Positions 1 to 6,291 of a stretch of 9,359 bases of DNA are shown here, piece by piece. How positions within the stretch are numbered: the stretch's first letter is position 1; each line of letters opens with the position of its first letter. The DNA lies in NCBI GenBank assembly GCA_025924495.1, contig JAICIG010000316.1, positions 1-9,359 on the forward strand, given 5' to 3'. This DNA is from Pirellulales bacterium. Lineage in GTDB: Bacteria > Planctomycetota > Planctomycetia > Pirellulales > JAICIG01. Position numbers and translations under genes: made by a program. The notes beneath the pieces are model-generated. The model ran no database searches. It saw only the letters and a program-made list of their open reading frames with translations, and was not told where the DNA came from.

Positions 1-1
1 G

Positions 2-538
2 AAGCAGCGGGCGATGATTGCGATGGCGCTCTCGGGCAAGCCGAAGCTGCTGATCGCCGACGAGCCAACTACCGCCCTCGATGTTACGATTCAGGCCCGG
101 ATTCTCGATCTGTTGCGCCGTAGCCAAGCGGAACACGGCATGGGGCTGCTACTCATCACGCATGACCTGGGCGTGGTGGCGGAAATGGCCGACGACGTCG
201 TGGTGATGTACGCGGGACGCGTGGTCGAGAAGGCGCCCGCCGGAGCGTTGTTCGGCAAACCGTTGCACCCTTATACCCGCGGACTGTTTGCCAGCTTGCC
301 GCGCATCGATCGGCGAGAAGACCGCTTGCAAGCGATCGAAGGAAACGTTCCTCCGCCCACACAGTTTCCCTCCGGCTGCCGCTTTCGCGAGCGTTGTCCG
401 CTGGCGGCGGAAAAATGCTACGAAGATCCCCCGCTGACAGAGATCGAGCCGGGACATTTTTCTGCCTGTTGGTTTTCGCAGCAGATCGCGAGAGGCGAAT
501 TGCTGGAGCAGACCGCCATGGGCTCCGCATCGCACTGA
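2..538 (+). CDS. dppD: Peptide ABC transporter ATP-binding protein, DppD/OppD type (5' end outside window)
   Basis: This is one of the two ATPase subunits that power a di-/oligopeptide importer at the inner face of the cytoplasmic membrane. The window opens inside the gene: the reading frame runs from base 2 ([10 protein letters not shown], the tail of the ABC signature) to TGA at 536-538, so Walker A and the Q-loop are missing. Of 178 visible residues, Walker B plus D-loop ([12 protein letters not shown]) lies at about 16-27 and the switch histidine (ITHDLG) at 54. The family-specific C-terminal extension follows, with HPYTR at about 89-93 and four cysteines at 126, 132, 139 and 156 (CX5CX6CX16C). 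In this family that cysteine set is known to hold a [4Fe-4S] cluster in some members. dppF starts 10 bp downstream, so the two are surely co-transcribed. The choice of D rather than F subunit rests on gene order and similarity; the substrate (dipeptide, oligopeptide, nickel) cannot be read from the sequence. Confidence 0.9.
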   Translation, partial: KQRAMIAMALSGKPKLLIADEPTTALDVTIQARILDLLRRSQAEHGMGLLLITHDLGVVAEMADDVVVMYAGRVVEKAPAGALFGKPLHPYTRGLFASLPRIDRREDRLQAIEGNVPPPTQFPSGCRFRERCPLAAEKCYEDPPLTEIEPGHFSACWFSQQIARGELLEQTAMGSASH

Positions 539-548
539 AGCAAGACGT

Positions 549-1631
549 ATGAACACAACTCCTGGCAACCTGCCGGCGCCAGCTACAGGCGCTTCGCAAT
601 TGCAGCCGCTCTTGGAAGTGCAAGACCTCGTCAAACATTTCCCGATTCGCGGCGGCGTGTTCTCGCGCGTGCGCGAATGGGTGAAAGCCGTCGACGGCGT
701 AAGCTTTTCTTTGGGCAAAGCGCGAACCTTGGGACTGGTCGGCGAAAGCGGCTGTGGCAAGACGACCGTGGGGCGCACCTTGTTGCGATTGGCGCCACAT
801 ACTTCCGGCAGAGTGCTCTTCGAAGGTCGCTCTGTGCTTGATTTGCCGTCGGCCGAGCTGCGCAGCTTGCGGCGCAGAATGCAGATTATCTTTCAGGACC
901 CCTATGGATCGCTGAACCCGCGCATGACCGTTGGCGCCACCGTCGGGGAACCGCTCTGGATACACGGCCTGAGCCGCGGCGCGGAGCTGCGCGATCGAGT
1001 GCGGCAACTGCTCACGCACGTCGGACTGCCTGGCGACGCAATCAATCGCTATCCGCACGAATTCTCCGGCGGTCAGCGTCAGCGGATCGGCATCGCTCGG
1101 GCCTTGGCGTTGAATCCCGCCTTTATTGTTTGCGATGAACCGACGAGCGCCTTGGATGTTTCGATCCGAGCGCAAGTGATTAATCTCCTGCGCGACCTGC
1201 AGGCCGAGCATCAGATCAGCTACTTGATGATCAGCCATGACTTGGGCGTGGTGAGGCACATCAGCCAGGAAGTGGCGGTCATGTATTTAGGCAAAATCGT
1301 AGAGCAAGCGCCAACTGAAGCGCTCTTTGGCTCGCCGCGGCACCCTTATACGCGCGTGCTACTTTCAGCAAGTCCCCTGCCCGACCCGATGCGCCGGCGG
1401 CCGCGCGTGGCGGCAACAGACGACGACATTCCTTCTCCGATTAGCATTCCGCCGGGCTGCCCGTTCCACCCTCGCTGCCCGTTGTACGAGCTCAAGGGCC
1501 GCCCCGAGCGCTGTCGCACGGAAAAGCCCTTGCTGACGCCTGTCGACGGCAGTGCCGAGCATGCAGCGAGCTGCCACTTTGCGGAGGAGAGCGAGCAGCT
1601 CATCCGCAATCCGGCGCCGCAGGCGCCCTGA
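549..1631 (+). CDS. dppF: Peptide ABC transporter ATP-binding protein, DppF/OppF type
   Basis: This is the second ATPase subunit of the peptide importer and is complete at 360 residues, slightly longer than the usual 320-340. All ABC ATPase motifs are visible: Walker A GESGCGKT (65-72), Q-loop Q116 in [12 protein letters not shown], signature SGGQRQ (173-178), Walker B FIVCDEP (192-198), D-loop SALD (200-203) and switch His230. The oligopeptide-transporter C-terminal extension follows, with HPYTR at 265-269 and four cysteines at 304, 310, 322 and 342 (CX5CX11CX19C). The segment [10 protein letters not shown] before the Walker A region is typical of the F subunit. The ATG at 549 is the only sensible start. 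No clear SD precedes it, and the 10-bp gap to dppD suggests translational coupling. The last 32 bp overlap the end of plsC on the other strand. No permease or binding-protein gene is in the window; these would be expected upstream. Confidence 0.95.
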   Translation: MNTTPGNLPAPATGASQLQPLLEVQDLVKHFPIRGGVFSRVREWVKAVDGVSFSLGKARTLGLVGESGCGKTTVGRTLLRLAPHTSGRVLFEGRSVLDLPSAELRSLRRRMQIIFQDPYGSLNPRMTVGATVGEPLWIHGLSRGAELRDRVRQLLTHVGLPGDAINRYPHEFSGGQRQRIGIARALALNPAFIVCDEPTSALDVSIRAQVINLLRDLQAEHQISYLMISHDLGVVRHISQEVAVMYLGKIVEQAPTEALFGSPRHPYTRVLLSASPLPDPMRRRPRVAATDDDIPSPISIPPGCPFHPRCPLYELKGRPERCRTEKPLLTPVDGSAEHAASCHFAEESEQLIRNPAPQAP

Positions 1632-2289
1632 CGCGCCCGTTGCCTTCAGCCAGTTCGCGCTGGCGGCGCGCTTCCAAGTGGCAAGCGCGGATTCGCCGCT
1701 CAACTTCCGCAACCAGTTCGCGCTCGTCGTAGAGGGCCGCCATGTCGCCGTCGATCGGCTCGCCAAACTGAATGTGGATGGTGCTGACTCCGGGCAATAA
1801 GCGTCGTCGCGGCCAGGCATCGAAAGCGCCTTCGATCGCCACTGGCGCCAAGTAGACCTTCGAACGCTTGGCGAGCGCGCTAAAACCGGGTTTGAGCGGC
1901 GCCACCTCGCCGTCGCGCGTACGAGTTCCTTCGGGAAAGATCAACACCAGCTCGCCGCGTTTCAGGCGTCGCAAAGTTTCTTTCAATCCGTCGAGCCCTA
2001 GCCCGTCCCGGTCGATCGGAATCGCGTCCAGCGACAAGATCAGCCAACGGAACGGCGGGAAACCGAAGAGCGTTTTTCGCGCCAGATAATTCAAACGCCG
2101 GTCGCAGGCCAGGCCGATCAGCACCGGATCGAAGTGGCTCTGGTGGTTCGACAGGAGAAGCGCGCCCCCTTCGGCGGGCAGACGTTCGCGCCCCGAAACG
2201 CGAATGCGAAACAGTACGACCGCCAACAGCCGGCACGTGACGTGCAAGAAACCGTACCAGAGGCGTTTGGCGAGCGAACGTTGGGACAT
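1600..2289 (-). CDS. plsC: 1-acylglycerol-3-phosphate O-acyltransferase (PlsC family)
   Basis: This enzyme transfers an acyl group to the sn-2 position of lysophosphatidic acid to make phosphatidic acid, the precursor of membrane phospholipids, at the inner face of the membrane. The LPLAT family blocks are clear in the 229-residue form: catalytic HX4D in NHQSHFD (48-54), IPIDRDG (about 90-96) with the conserved Arg, substrate-binding FPEGTR (118-123), and APVAIEG (148-154). A hydrophobic stretch at about 14-31 ([13 protein letters not shown]) is a likely membrane anchor. I take the ATG at 2289; a TTG at 2310 in the same frame would add 7 residues without a better SD. The gene lies 64 bp downstream of cmk in the same direction, a pairing common in bacteria. 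The C-terminal tail (Arg/Ala/Pro-rich, from about 205) is poorly conserved in style, and its last codons overlap dppF on the opposite strand. Confidence 0.92.
   Translation of the reverse strand: MSQRSLAKRLWYGFLHVTCRLLAVVLFRIRVSGRERLPAEGGALLLSNHQSHFDPVLIGLACDRRLNYLARKTLFGFPPFRWLILSLDAIPIDRDGLGLDGLKETLRRLKRGELVLIFPEGTRTRDGEVAPLKPGFSALAKRSKVYLAPVAIEGAFDAWPRRRLLPGVSTIHIQFGEPIDGDMAALYDERELVAEVERRIRACHLEARRQRELAEGNGRVRAPAAPDCG
1613..1627. other. GC hairpin at the convergent dppF/plsC 3' ends
   Basis: GGCGCC at 1613-1618 and again at 1622-1627, separated by GCA, form a perfect 6-bp all-GC stem with a 3-nt loop on either strand. It sits two bases before the dppF stop codon and about 10 nt before the plsC stop codon on the other strand. 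It is the only obvious hairpin where the two transcripts converge, but neither strand has a T tract after it, so it does not qualify as a standard intrinsic terminator. It may simply be coding sequence. Confidence 0.3.
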
Positions 2290-2353
2290 GGAACGGGGAC
2301 AGGCGATCAAGAACCAGGGGACGTGCGATTTACAAACACGCCCCTTGCATCCA

Positions 2354-3013
2354 TCATCCTTCCGTCTTCATCCTTTCTCTGACGAGCGATTCGAGCCGGG
2401 CGACGACCTGTTCCGGAGTTAAGCCGTCCGTAATGACCAAAATGGCATCGCTGGCGGGCTTGAGCGGCCCGACCTCGCGCGCGGCATCGCGCTCGTCGCG
2501 CAGATTTTGCTGCTCTAGCACTTCTGCGAACGTCGCTTGCTCGCCTCGTTTTTCGAGATCGAGCAGCCGCCGGCGGGCTCGCTCGGCAGGCGAGGCGGTA
2601 AGAAAGATCTTGCATTGCGCGTCAGGGAAGACCACCGTCCCCTGATCGCGCCCTTCGGTGACGACATTGTCCCTGCCGGCCGCTTCGCGTTGCAACACCA
2701 CCAAATGCTCGCGGACCGCCGGGTTGTTGGCCGCGTAGTGCGTGAGCGAAGTCACCGTTGATGTCCGGATTTCACGAGTTACGTCTTCGCCATCGAGCAG
2801 TACGCGCTGATCGCCGACTTCGATCGATAAATCCCTGGCGAGTTCCGCCAATGCTTCGGGCTGGTTCCAGTCGTGACTGCGGCGCAAGGCGGCCAGGGCG
2901 ACTGCGCGGTACATCGCGCCGGTGTCGAGAAATCGGAACCCCAAGTTCCGCGCCAGCGTGCGCGCCGCGCTGCTCTTGCCGGCTCCGGCGGGTCCGTCAA
3001 TGGCTACGATCAT
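2354..3013 (-). CDS. cmk: Cytidylate (CMP/dCMP) kinase
   Basis: This cytoplasmic kinase phosphorylates CMP and dCMP with ATP, feeding CTP/dCTP pools and, through CTP, CDP-diacylglycerol lipid synthesis. At 219 residues it has the normal length. Motifs are P-loop GPAGAGKS (7-14), LDTGAMYR (29-36), LDGEDVTREIR (73-83), the NNPAVR block (96-101), EGRDQGTVVFPDA (120-132) and RDERDAAREVGPL (172-184), together the Cmk-type signature rather than adenylate or thymidylate kinase. The only mild oddity is Gln at 124, where Ile is usual (EGRDIGT). I choose ATG 3013, giving the family-like start MIVAIDGP, over an in-frame GTG at 3043. The ATG overlaps the TGA of the upstream gene as ATGA, and GGAGG is present at 3031-3027, 13 nt from the start, somewhat far for an SD. 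plsC follows 64 bp downstream. Confidence 0.95.
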   Translation of the reverse strand: MIVAIDGPAGAGKSSAARTLARNLGFRFLDTGAMYRAVALAALRRSHDWNQPEALAELARDLSIEVGDQRVLLDGEDVTREIRTSTVTSLTHYAANNPAVREHLVVLQREAAGRDNVVTEGRDQGTVVFPDAQCKIFLTASPAERARRRLLDLEKRGEQATFAEVLEQQNLRDERDAAREVGPLKPASDAILVITDGLTPEQVVARLESLVRERMKTEG

Positions 3014-3031
3014 GCTCGCCAGCGAGCCTCC
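3010..3031 (-). promoter_or_regulatory. ATGA stop/start overlap and SD of cmk
   Basis: Read on the minus strand, bases 3013-3010 are ATGA: cmk starts at ATG (3013-3011) and the upstream GH38-like gene stops at TGA (3012-3010). GGAGG lies at 3031-3027. This arrangement normally means termination-reinitiation coupling, and it settles the cmk start in favour of 3013 over GTG 3043. Confidence 0.75.
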
Positions 3032-5862
3032 AACTCGATCCACTCGTAAGCAGCAAAATCCACATAGAGGCGATCCTCCTCGACGGTCAGTTCAACCAAG
3101 GTTTGACCAAGAAAATCAATTTGCCGGGCAGAGCCCACGGGCTTGAACGCACGCAAGGTCACTCGGCCGGCGCGCCCCGCCGTCTCGAGCAAACGGACGC
3201 GAAAGCCGACGTTCCGGTCGTGCTCGTCGATCGCTTCCCAATGCGTCGCCACCGCGCTCCGGACATCAATGTGGAACAACCAGCCCGTCGCGCCCGTGGC
3301 GGGCATGGCGGCATTGGTCACCACAGCAAGCGGGTCGAGCAGTTCCAAGGCCTGCGTCATCGGCTGCGGCAAGCCTACGCCGATTCCCAATCGAAACTGA
3401 CGCTGTGTCTCGCCGCGCACGACAAGCAGCGTATCGAGCATGCGGTCTCCGATCCGGTGATGATAGGGCAAGCCGCAGGTAAGCACTGCCGCACGCGTCT
3501 TTTCGGCGCGGAGTTCCACCAGGTGCGGGGCCTCGAGGCGCTTCGCCTCGGTCGGTTGGATCGTGCCCGCGACGCTGCGATACAGTTTTGCGGTTTCGTC
3601 GCCCCAGGCAAAGCGCGCCGCATAGTAGGAATTCCACGGATCGGCTCGGGGCGTGTCGTCGATATCGAGTTCGATCTCCAACTCGACGACGCGCGAACCG
3701 CGCGTCAGCCGTACGCGCTGCCGATAGCCGGCCAAGCGCCGACCATCCAAGTCGAGCAAGCGGCCGCGGCAGTCCAGCTCGCTCCAGGCCGGCCCGGCCG
3801 CGACTACCTCCACCGCATCGGCCGCCATGACGGAATACTTAGCATCAAGATCCGGATCGCGCCAGACATCGCCCGGCTTAGGACGCGGACCAGGCAAGCG
3901 AAACGCCAGTTGCTGCGACATCCGATTGCCGCGCTGGCCGATCTCGCGAATAGCTCGAATTCCGCCCGTTTCCGGATGGATCACCACTTCCAAAAACTCG
4001 TTGCGGATCGTCGGCTCTTCATCGACCGGCTTTGATCGCCGCCTGGCAGGCGCAGGCGGCGCGGGTTCTGCGTCGGCTGCTTCAAGCCAGACGAACCCCA
4101 TGGCCGGCACGTCGACGACGGCACGCTTGGCGCCCTCGCTCTCCTGCACGGCGACAACCGGACCATCAATTTTCGGCAGCGCGGACAAGCTCGATACGTC
4201 CACCAGCGCTCGGCGTGCAAACGCTTGGGGATTGATCGCCAGCACGCCGAGGCGCGGTCGCACGGTTCCTCGCGCAAGAACGCCGGCGAGACGTTGAGCC
4301 GCCTCGTTGCCCTGCGCGTCGATTTGCTGTTCCAGATCAGGATTGGCCGGCGCAACGGCTGCCTGATCGATTTCGTTCAGCGTCGCTTCGATACTGTTCA
4401 CCGCGCTGGCGGCCGCAGCCTTCCCGCCGACCAGCTCGGCCAGCGTACTCATGGCCTGCGCCGATTCGGCACGCACGCGCCGCTGATGATGACGGATCAA
4501 ATGCGAGAGCGGATCAGATTCTTCACGAATGATTGCCTGGCGCAAGTACGGAGCCCGATATTGATCCGCTTTGAACTTGGTCAGTTCATAGGGGCGATTC
4601 GTATGACGGAAATAGTCGGCGAGCGTGATGAACTTGCCGAGTACCGGGGCATATGCGGACGATCGCCGCAGGTCCTCGAAGAAAGGACTGACCTGGCCGG
4701 GCCAATGGGCGAACACGATGGTCGCTACGTGGTCGAGGTCCATCGCCTCGCCCATCTTGCGAGGGAAGCCTAAAAAGCTTTCGGGCGCCTTCGCGTCGAG
4801 CGGCAAGCGCTCCAGCGCGTCGATGGCGCTGGAATCGAGCCCTTCCCAACGGCTTTTGCTCTGGCCGCTGCGCGGAAAATGACCGTCGTCCAAGGTCAGA
4901 TGCAGCGCGCCCTCAAAGCCGAGCCGCGAAAGTATCAACGGTAAAACAGGAGACAGGCCGAACCGACGGCGCCCAAAAACGGTTGGCTTGAGATCAAGTT
5001 CCGATTGATAACAGGAGATGCCGCGTCTCAGCTCCGCCAACACCGACTCGATCGGCAAGAGCGGCAATTCGCCTTCCTGCATTTCGCCGCCGACGACCGT
5101 CACGCGCTGGTGGTCCAGCGCCAGGCGCAGCGCCGCCAAAGTTTCGGGCTCGGTCTGCGCGATTCGTTGGATGAGTTCTCCGCTGATCAGCACATTCTTG
5201 GCGACGGGGTCGGCCAGTTCACATCTCAGTCCGGCGCCGAGCGTCGTGGGCGCCGTCAGCACGAGATCGACCAGATAGGCTTCAACAGGATAAAACCGCT
5301 CACGAGCTTCGGTCAGTACGTCGAAGCAGTTTCGCAGTCGATCTCGCGCCGTTTCCGCGTCGCCGGCCAAGGCCGCCCGAGCCGCAGCCAGCGTCTCGTT
5401 CTTAAGGTGGATCTCGTCGACATTACTCATATAGCGCATCTGGCGCGTGAGCAGTTCGACCAGCAAGTAGCAGAGGCCGAGAGATTGAAAATCGGCGGCC
5501 AATTCCGGATCGACTCCGGCGTCGCCCCCCTCGAGGGCGGCCAAGGCCGCCTGCGTGATCTCACTGCGACGATGCAGCTTGCGAATCACGCACGCTCCGG
5601 CGGCGTCTGCCCGGGCGGTCCAGCCCGCCAGCAACAGCGCCTCGCTGGCCTGGGGCACAATCAACAGGCGGTCGCTGAGTTCTTCCGGAGGGCTATCTGC
5701 CCGAAACCAATTGGGCAATTGGTCCGCCGAGGCCAGCAAAGCGGGGTGCCATAGCGCCGACCAGGCAGAAAGCAAGCCTTCCGCCTGTTCCCCTTCCTGA
5801 TAAACCGGGAAGTCTTCCAGGCTGTGGCATGGCAAAAGGATAATGAGTTCCGAGAACTTCAT
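3010..5862 (-). CDS. GH38 (alpha-mannosidase)-like protein of 950 residues, probably catalytically altered
   Basis: The protein has the layout of a GH38 alpha-mannosidase, but its function is unknown. A catalytic-like N-terminal part (1 to about 430) contains VVGGE (256-260) and the block PTVFGRRRFGLSPVLPLIL (293-311), which resembles the GH38 nucleophile block. A helical middle part (about 430-535) follows. The beta-rich C-terminal part has LAINPQAFARRALVDV (541-556), VPAMGFVWLEA (585-595) and NEFLEVVIHPETGGIRAI (621-638), all strongly GH38-like. A Pro/Arg linker lies at 599-616. There is no signal peptide or membrane helix, so it is probably cytoplasmic. The GH38 zinc motif HSHxD reads HSLED (13-17), and the nucleophile Asp of DPFG appears to be Arg299 (RRFG). 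About 275 residues separate these two motifs, more than is usual. I choose ATG 5862; GTG 5949 would add 29 unconvincing residues. Neither start has a clear SD. The gene is translationally coupled to cmk. The fold-family call is fairly sure; enzymatic activity is doubtful. Confidence 0.75.
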   Translation of the reverse strand: MKFSELIILLPCHSLEDFPVYQEGEQAEGLLSAWSALWHPALLASADQLPNWFRADSPPEELSDRLLIVPQASEALLLAGWTARADAAGACVIRKLHRRSEITQAALAALEGGDAGVDPELAADFQSLGLCYLLVELLTRQMRYMSNVDEIHLKNETLAAARAALAGDAETARDRLRNCFDVLTEARERFYPVEAYLVDLVLTAPTTLGAGLRCELADPVAKNVLISGELIQRIAQTEPETLAALRLALDHQRVTVVGGEMQEGELPLLPIESVLAELRRGISCYQSELDLKPTVFGRRRFGLSPVLPLILSRLGFEGALHLTLDDGHFPRSGQSKSRWEGLDSSAIDALERLPLDAKAPESFLGFPRKMGEAMDLDHVATIVFAHWPGQVSPFFEDLRRSSAYAPVLGKFITLADYFRHTNRPYELTKFKADQYRAPYLRQAIIREESDPLSHLIRHHQRRVRAESAQAMSTLAELVGGKAAAASAVNSIEATLNEIDQAAVAPANPDLEQQIDAQGNEAAQRLAGVLARGTVRPRLGVLAINPQAFARRALVDVSSLSALPKIDGPVVAVQESEGAKRAVVDVPAMGFVWLEAADAEPAPPAPARRRSKPVDEEPTIRNEFLEVVIHPETGGIRAIREIGQRGNRMSQQLAFRLPGPRPKPGDVWRDPDLDAKYSVMAADAVEVVAAGPAWSELDCRGRLLDLDGRRLAGYRQRVRLTRGSRVVELEIELDIDDTPRADPWNSYYAARFAWGDETAKLYRSVAGTIQPTEAKRLEAPHLVELRAEKTRAAVLTCGLPYHHRIGDRMLDTLLVVRGETQRQFRLGIGVGLPQPMTQALELLDPLAVVTNAAMPATGATGWLFHIDVRSAVATHWEAIDEHDRNVGFRVRLLETAGRAGRVTLRAFKPVGSARQIDFLGQTLVELTVEEDRLYVDFAAYEWIELEARWRA

Positions 5863-5975
5863 GGCGTCTGCGGAGTCGAGTCTGGCGGGCGAAAACCTGT
5901 TGAGCGGGTAGCGCTGCAGGGTGACGCGGCGCCGAAAAACATCGCTCACAGGGGCGGTAGCCGAGGCGTTTCGAA

Positions 5976-6023
5976 CTGCCGGCAGCCCTCGGGCACGGGC
6001 GGCGTTTGCCCGGCGCCGGCAGC
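5976..6023. repeat. GC-rich palindromes and 9-bp direct repeat in the leader of the GH38-like gene
   Basis: CTGCCGGCAG (5976-5985) and CCGGCGCCGG (6010-6019) are perfect 10-bp palindromes. GCCGGCAGC occurs at 5978-5986 and again at 6015-6023, each copy overlapping one palindrome. They lie between the suggested minus-strand promoter and ATG 5862, so they could form hairpins in that leader or be protein sites. No function is implied, and GC-rich DNA produces such patterns by chance. The rest of 5863-6100 shows nothing recognisable. Confidence 0.35.
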
Positions 6024-6102
6024 TCCGAACTCGTCAAGCTGTCCACCATATCCGCCGGAATAGAAGCCGTCGAGACGGTGCGTATACAAACGTGGGGAGC
6101 CA

Positions 6103-6131
6103 AGTATAATGAGAAGTCGGCGTTCTGCCGG
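6103..6131 (-). promoter_or_regulatory. Weak candidate promoter for the GH38-like/cmk/plsC cluster
   Basis: On the minus strand, TATACT (6108-6103) matches the -10 consensus at 5 of 6 positions. CCGGCA (6131-6126), 17 nt upstream, matches only 3 of 6 -35 positions. Transcription would start near 6096, leaving a leader of about 235 nt to ATG 5862. It is the best -10 in the intergenic region facing left, but the weak -35 keeps this tentative. Confidence 0.35.
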
Positions 6132-6137
6132 AAATTT

Positions 6138-6162
6138 TGTTGACAACACGATTTCAAAATCG
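6138..6162. promoter_or_regulatory. Two adjacent palindromes overlapping the pilM promoter (possible operator)
   Basis: TGTTG-A-CAACA (6138-6148) covers the -35 hexamer, and CGATTT-CA-AAATCG (6149-6162) fills the spacer and touches the -10. Both are perfect inverted repeats and abut with no gap. Their placement is what a repressor operator would look like, but no regulator gene is in the window and the binding protein is unknown. Confidence 0.4.
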
Positions 6163-6167
6163 ATAAA
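6140..6167 (+). promoter_or_regulatory. Sigma-70-type promoter for the pilM operon
   Basis: A perfect -35 hexamer TTGACA (6140-6145) is followed after 16 bp by GATAAA (6162-6167), a 4-of-6 match to the -10 consensus. The predicted start is near 6174, giving a leader of about 118 nt before ATG 6292. The DNA around it is locally AT-rich against a GC-rich background, which supports the call. Two palindromes lie directly on this promoter (see next entry). Confidence 0.6.
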
Positions 6168-6173
6168 GTACCG

Positions 6174-6291
6174 TTGAAGAGCCCATCCGCCGGTCACAAG
6201 GTTTTCCCGTCTTCGGCCGTTCCCCGGTCAATCGACGGCGGATGGAACGGGCCGAAAGGTCCGTCAACGGACAGACGAGAGGTATCTGCTC
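6174..6291 (+). promoter_or_regulatory. Structured 5' leader of pilM with SD
   Basis: Three elements are visible in the predicted leader. A perfect 10-bp inverted repeat pairs 6183-6192 (CCATCCGCCG) with 6236-6245 across a 43-nt loop. After one base, a 7-bp hairpin spans 6247-6264 (ACGGGCC / GGTCCGT, one G-U pair) and is capped by a GAAA (GNRA) tetraloop. An alternative hairpin at 6259-6272 (GTCCGTCAACGGAC) uses the 3' arm of the GNRA hairpin, so the two cannot coexist. A good SD, GAGAGGT (6277-6283), lies 8 nt before the ATG and is outside all these stems. This could be a cis-regulatory or stabilising RNA; it matches no riboswitch class that I recognise. Confidence 0.45.

Noticed and set aside
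156..1259. Minus-strand open frame of 367 codons across dppD and dppF
   Set aside because: It is antisense to two ABC ATPases with complete motifs, and no domain can be seen in its translation.
2758..4035. Plus-strand open frame of 425 codons opposite the GH38-like gene
   Set aside because: It is rich in Arg, His and Gln with no recognisable domain, and lies wholly antisense to a gene with clear family motifs. Long antisense frames are expected in GC-rich DNA.
5863..5949. GTG 5949 start giving the GH38-like protein 29 extra residues
   Set aside because: The extra residues are Arg-rich and unlike a protein N-terminus. MKFSELIILLPCHSLEDF from ATG 5862 begins directly with a strand leading into the HSLED motif. 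Neither start has an SD, so this remains a judgement.
6084..6110. TATAAT at 6105-6110 on the plus strand as an upstream pilM promoter
   Set aside because: It is a perfect -10 hexamer, but no -35-like sequence lies 16-18 bp upstream, and the TTGACA promoter at 6140-6167 is better placed. It may still act as a weak second start.
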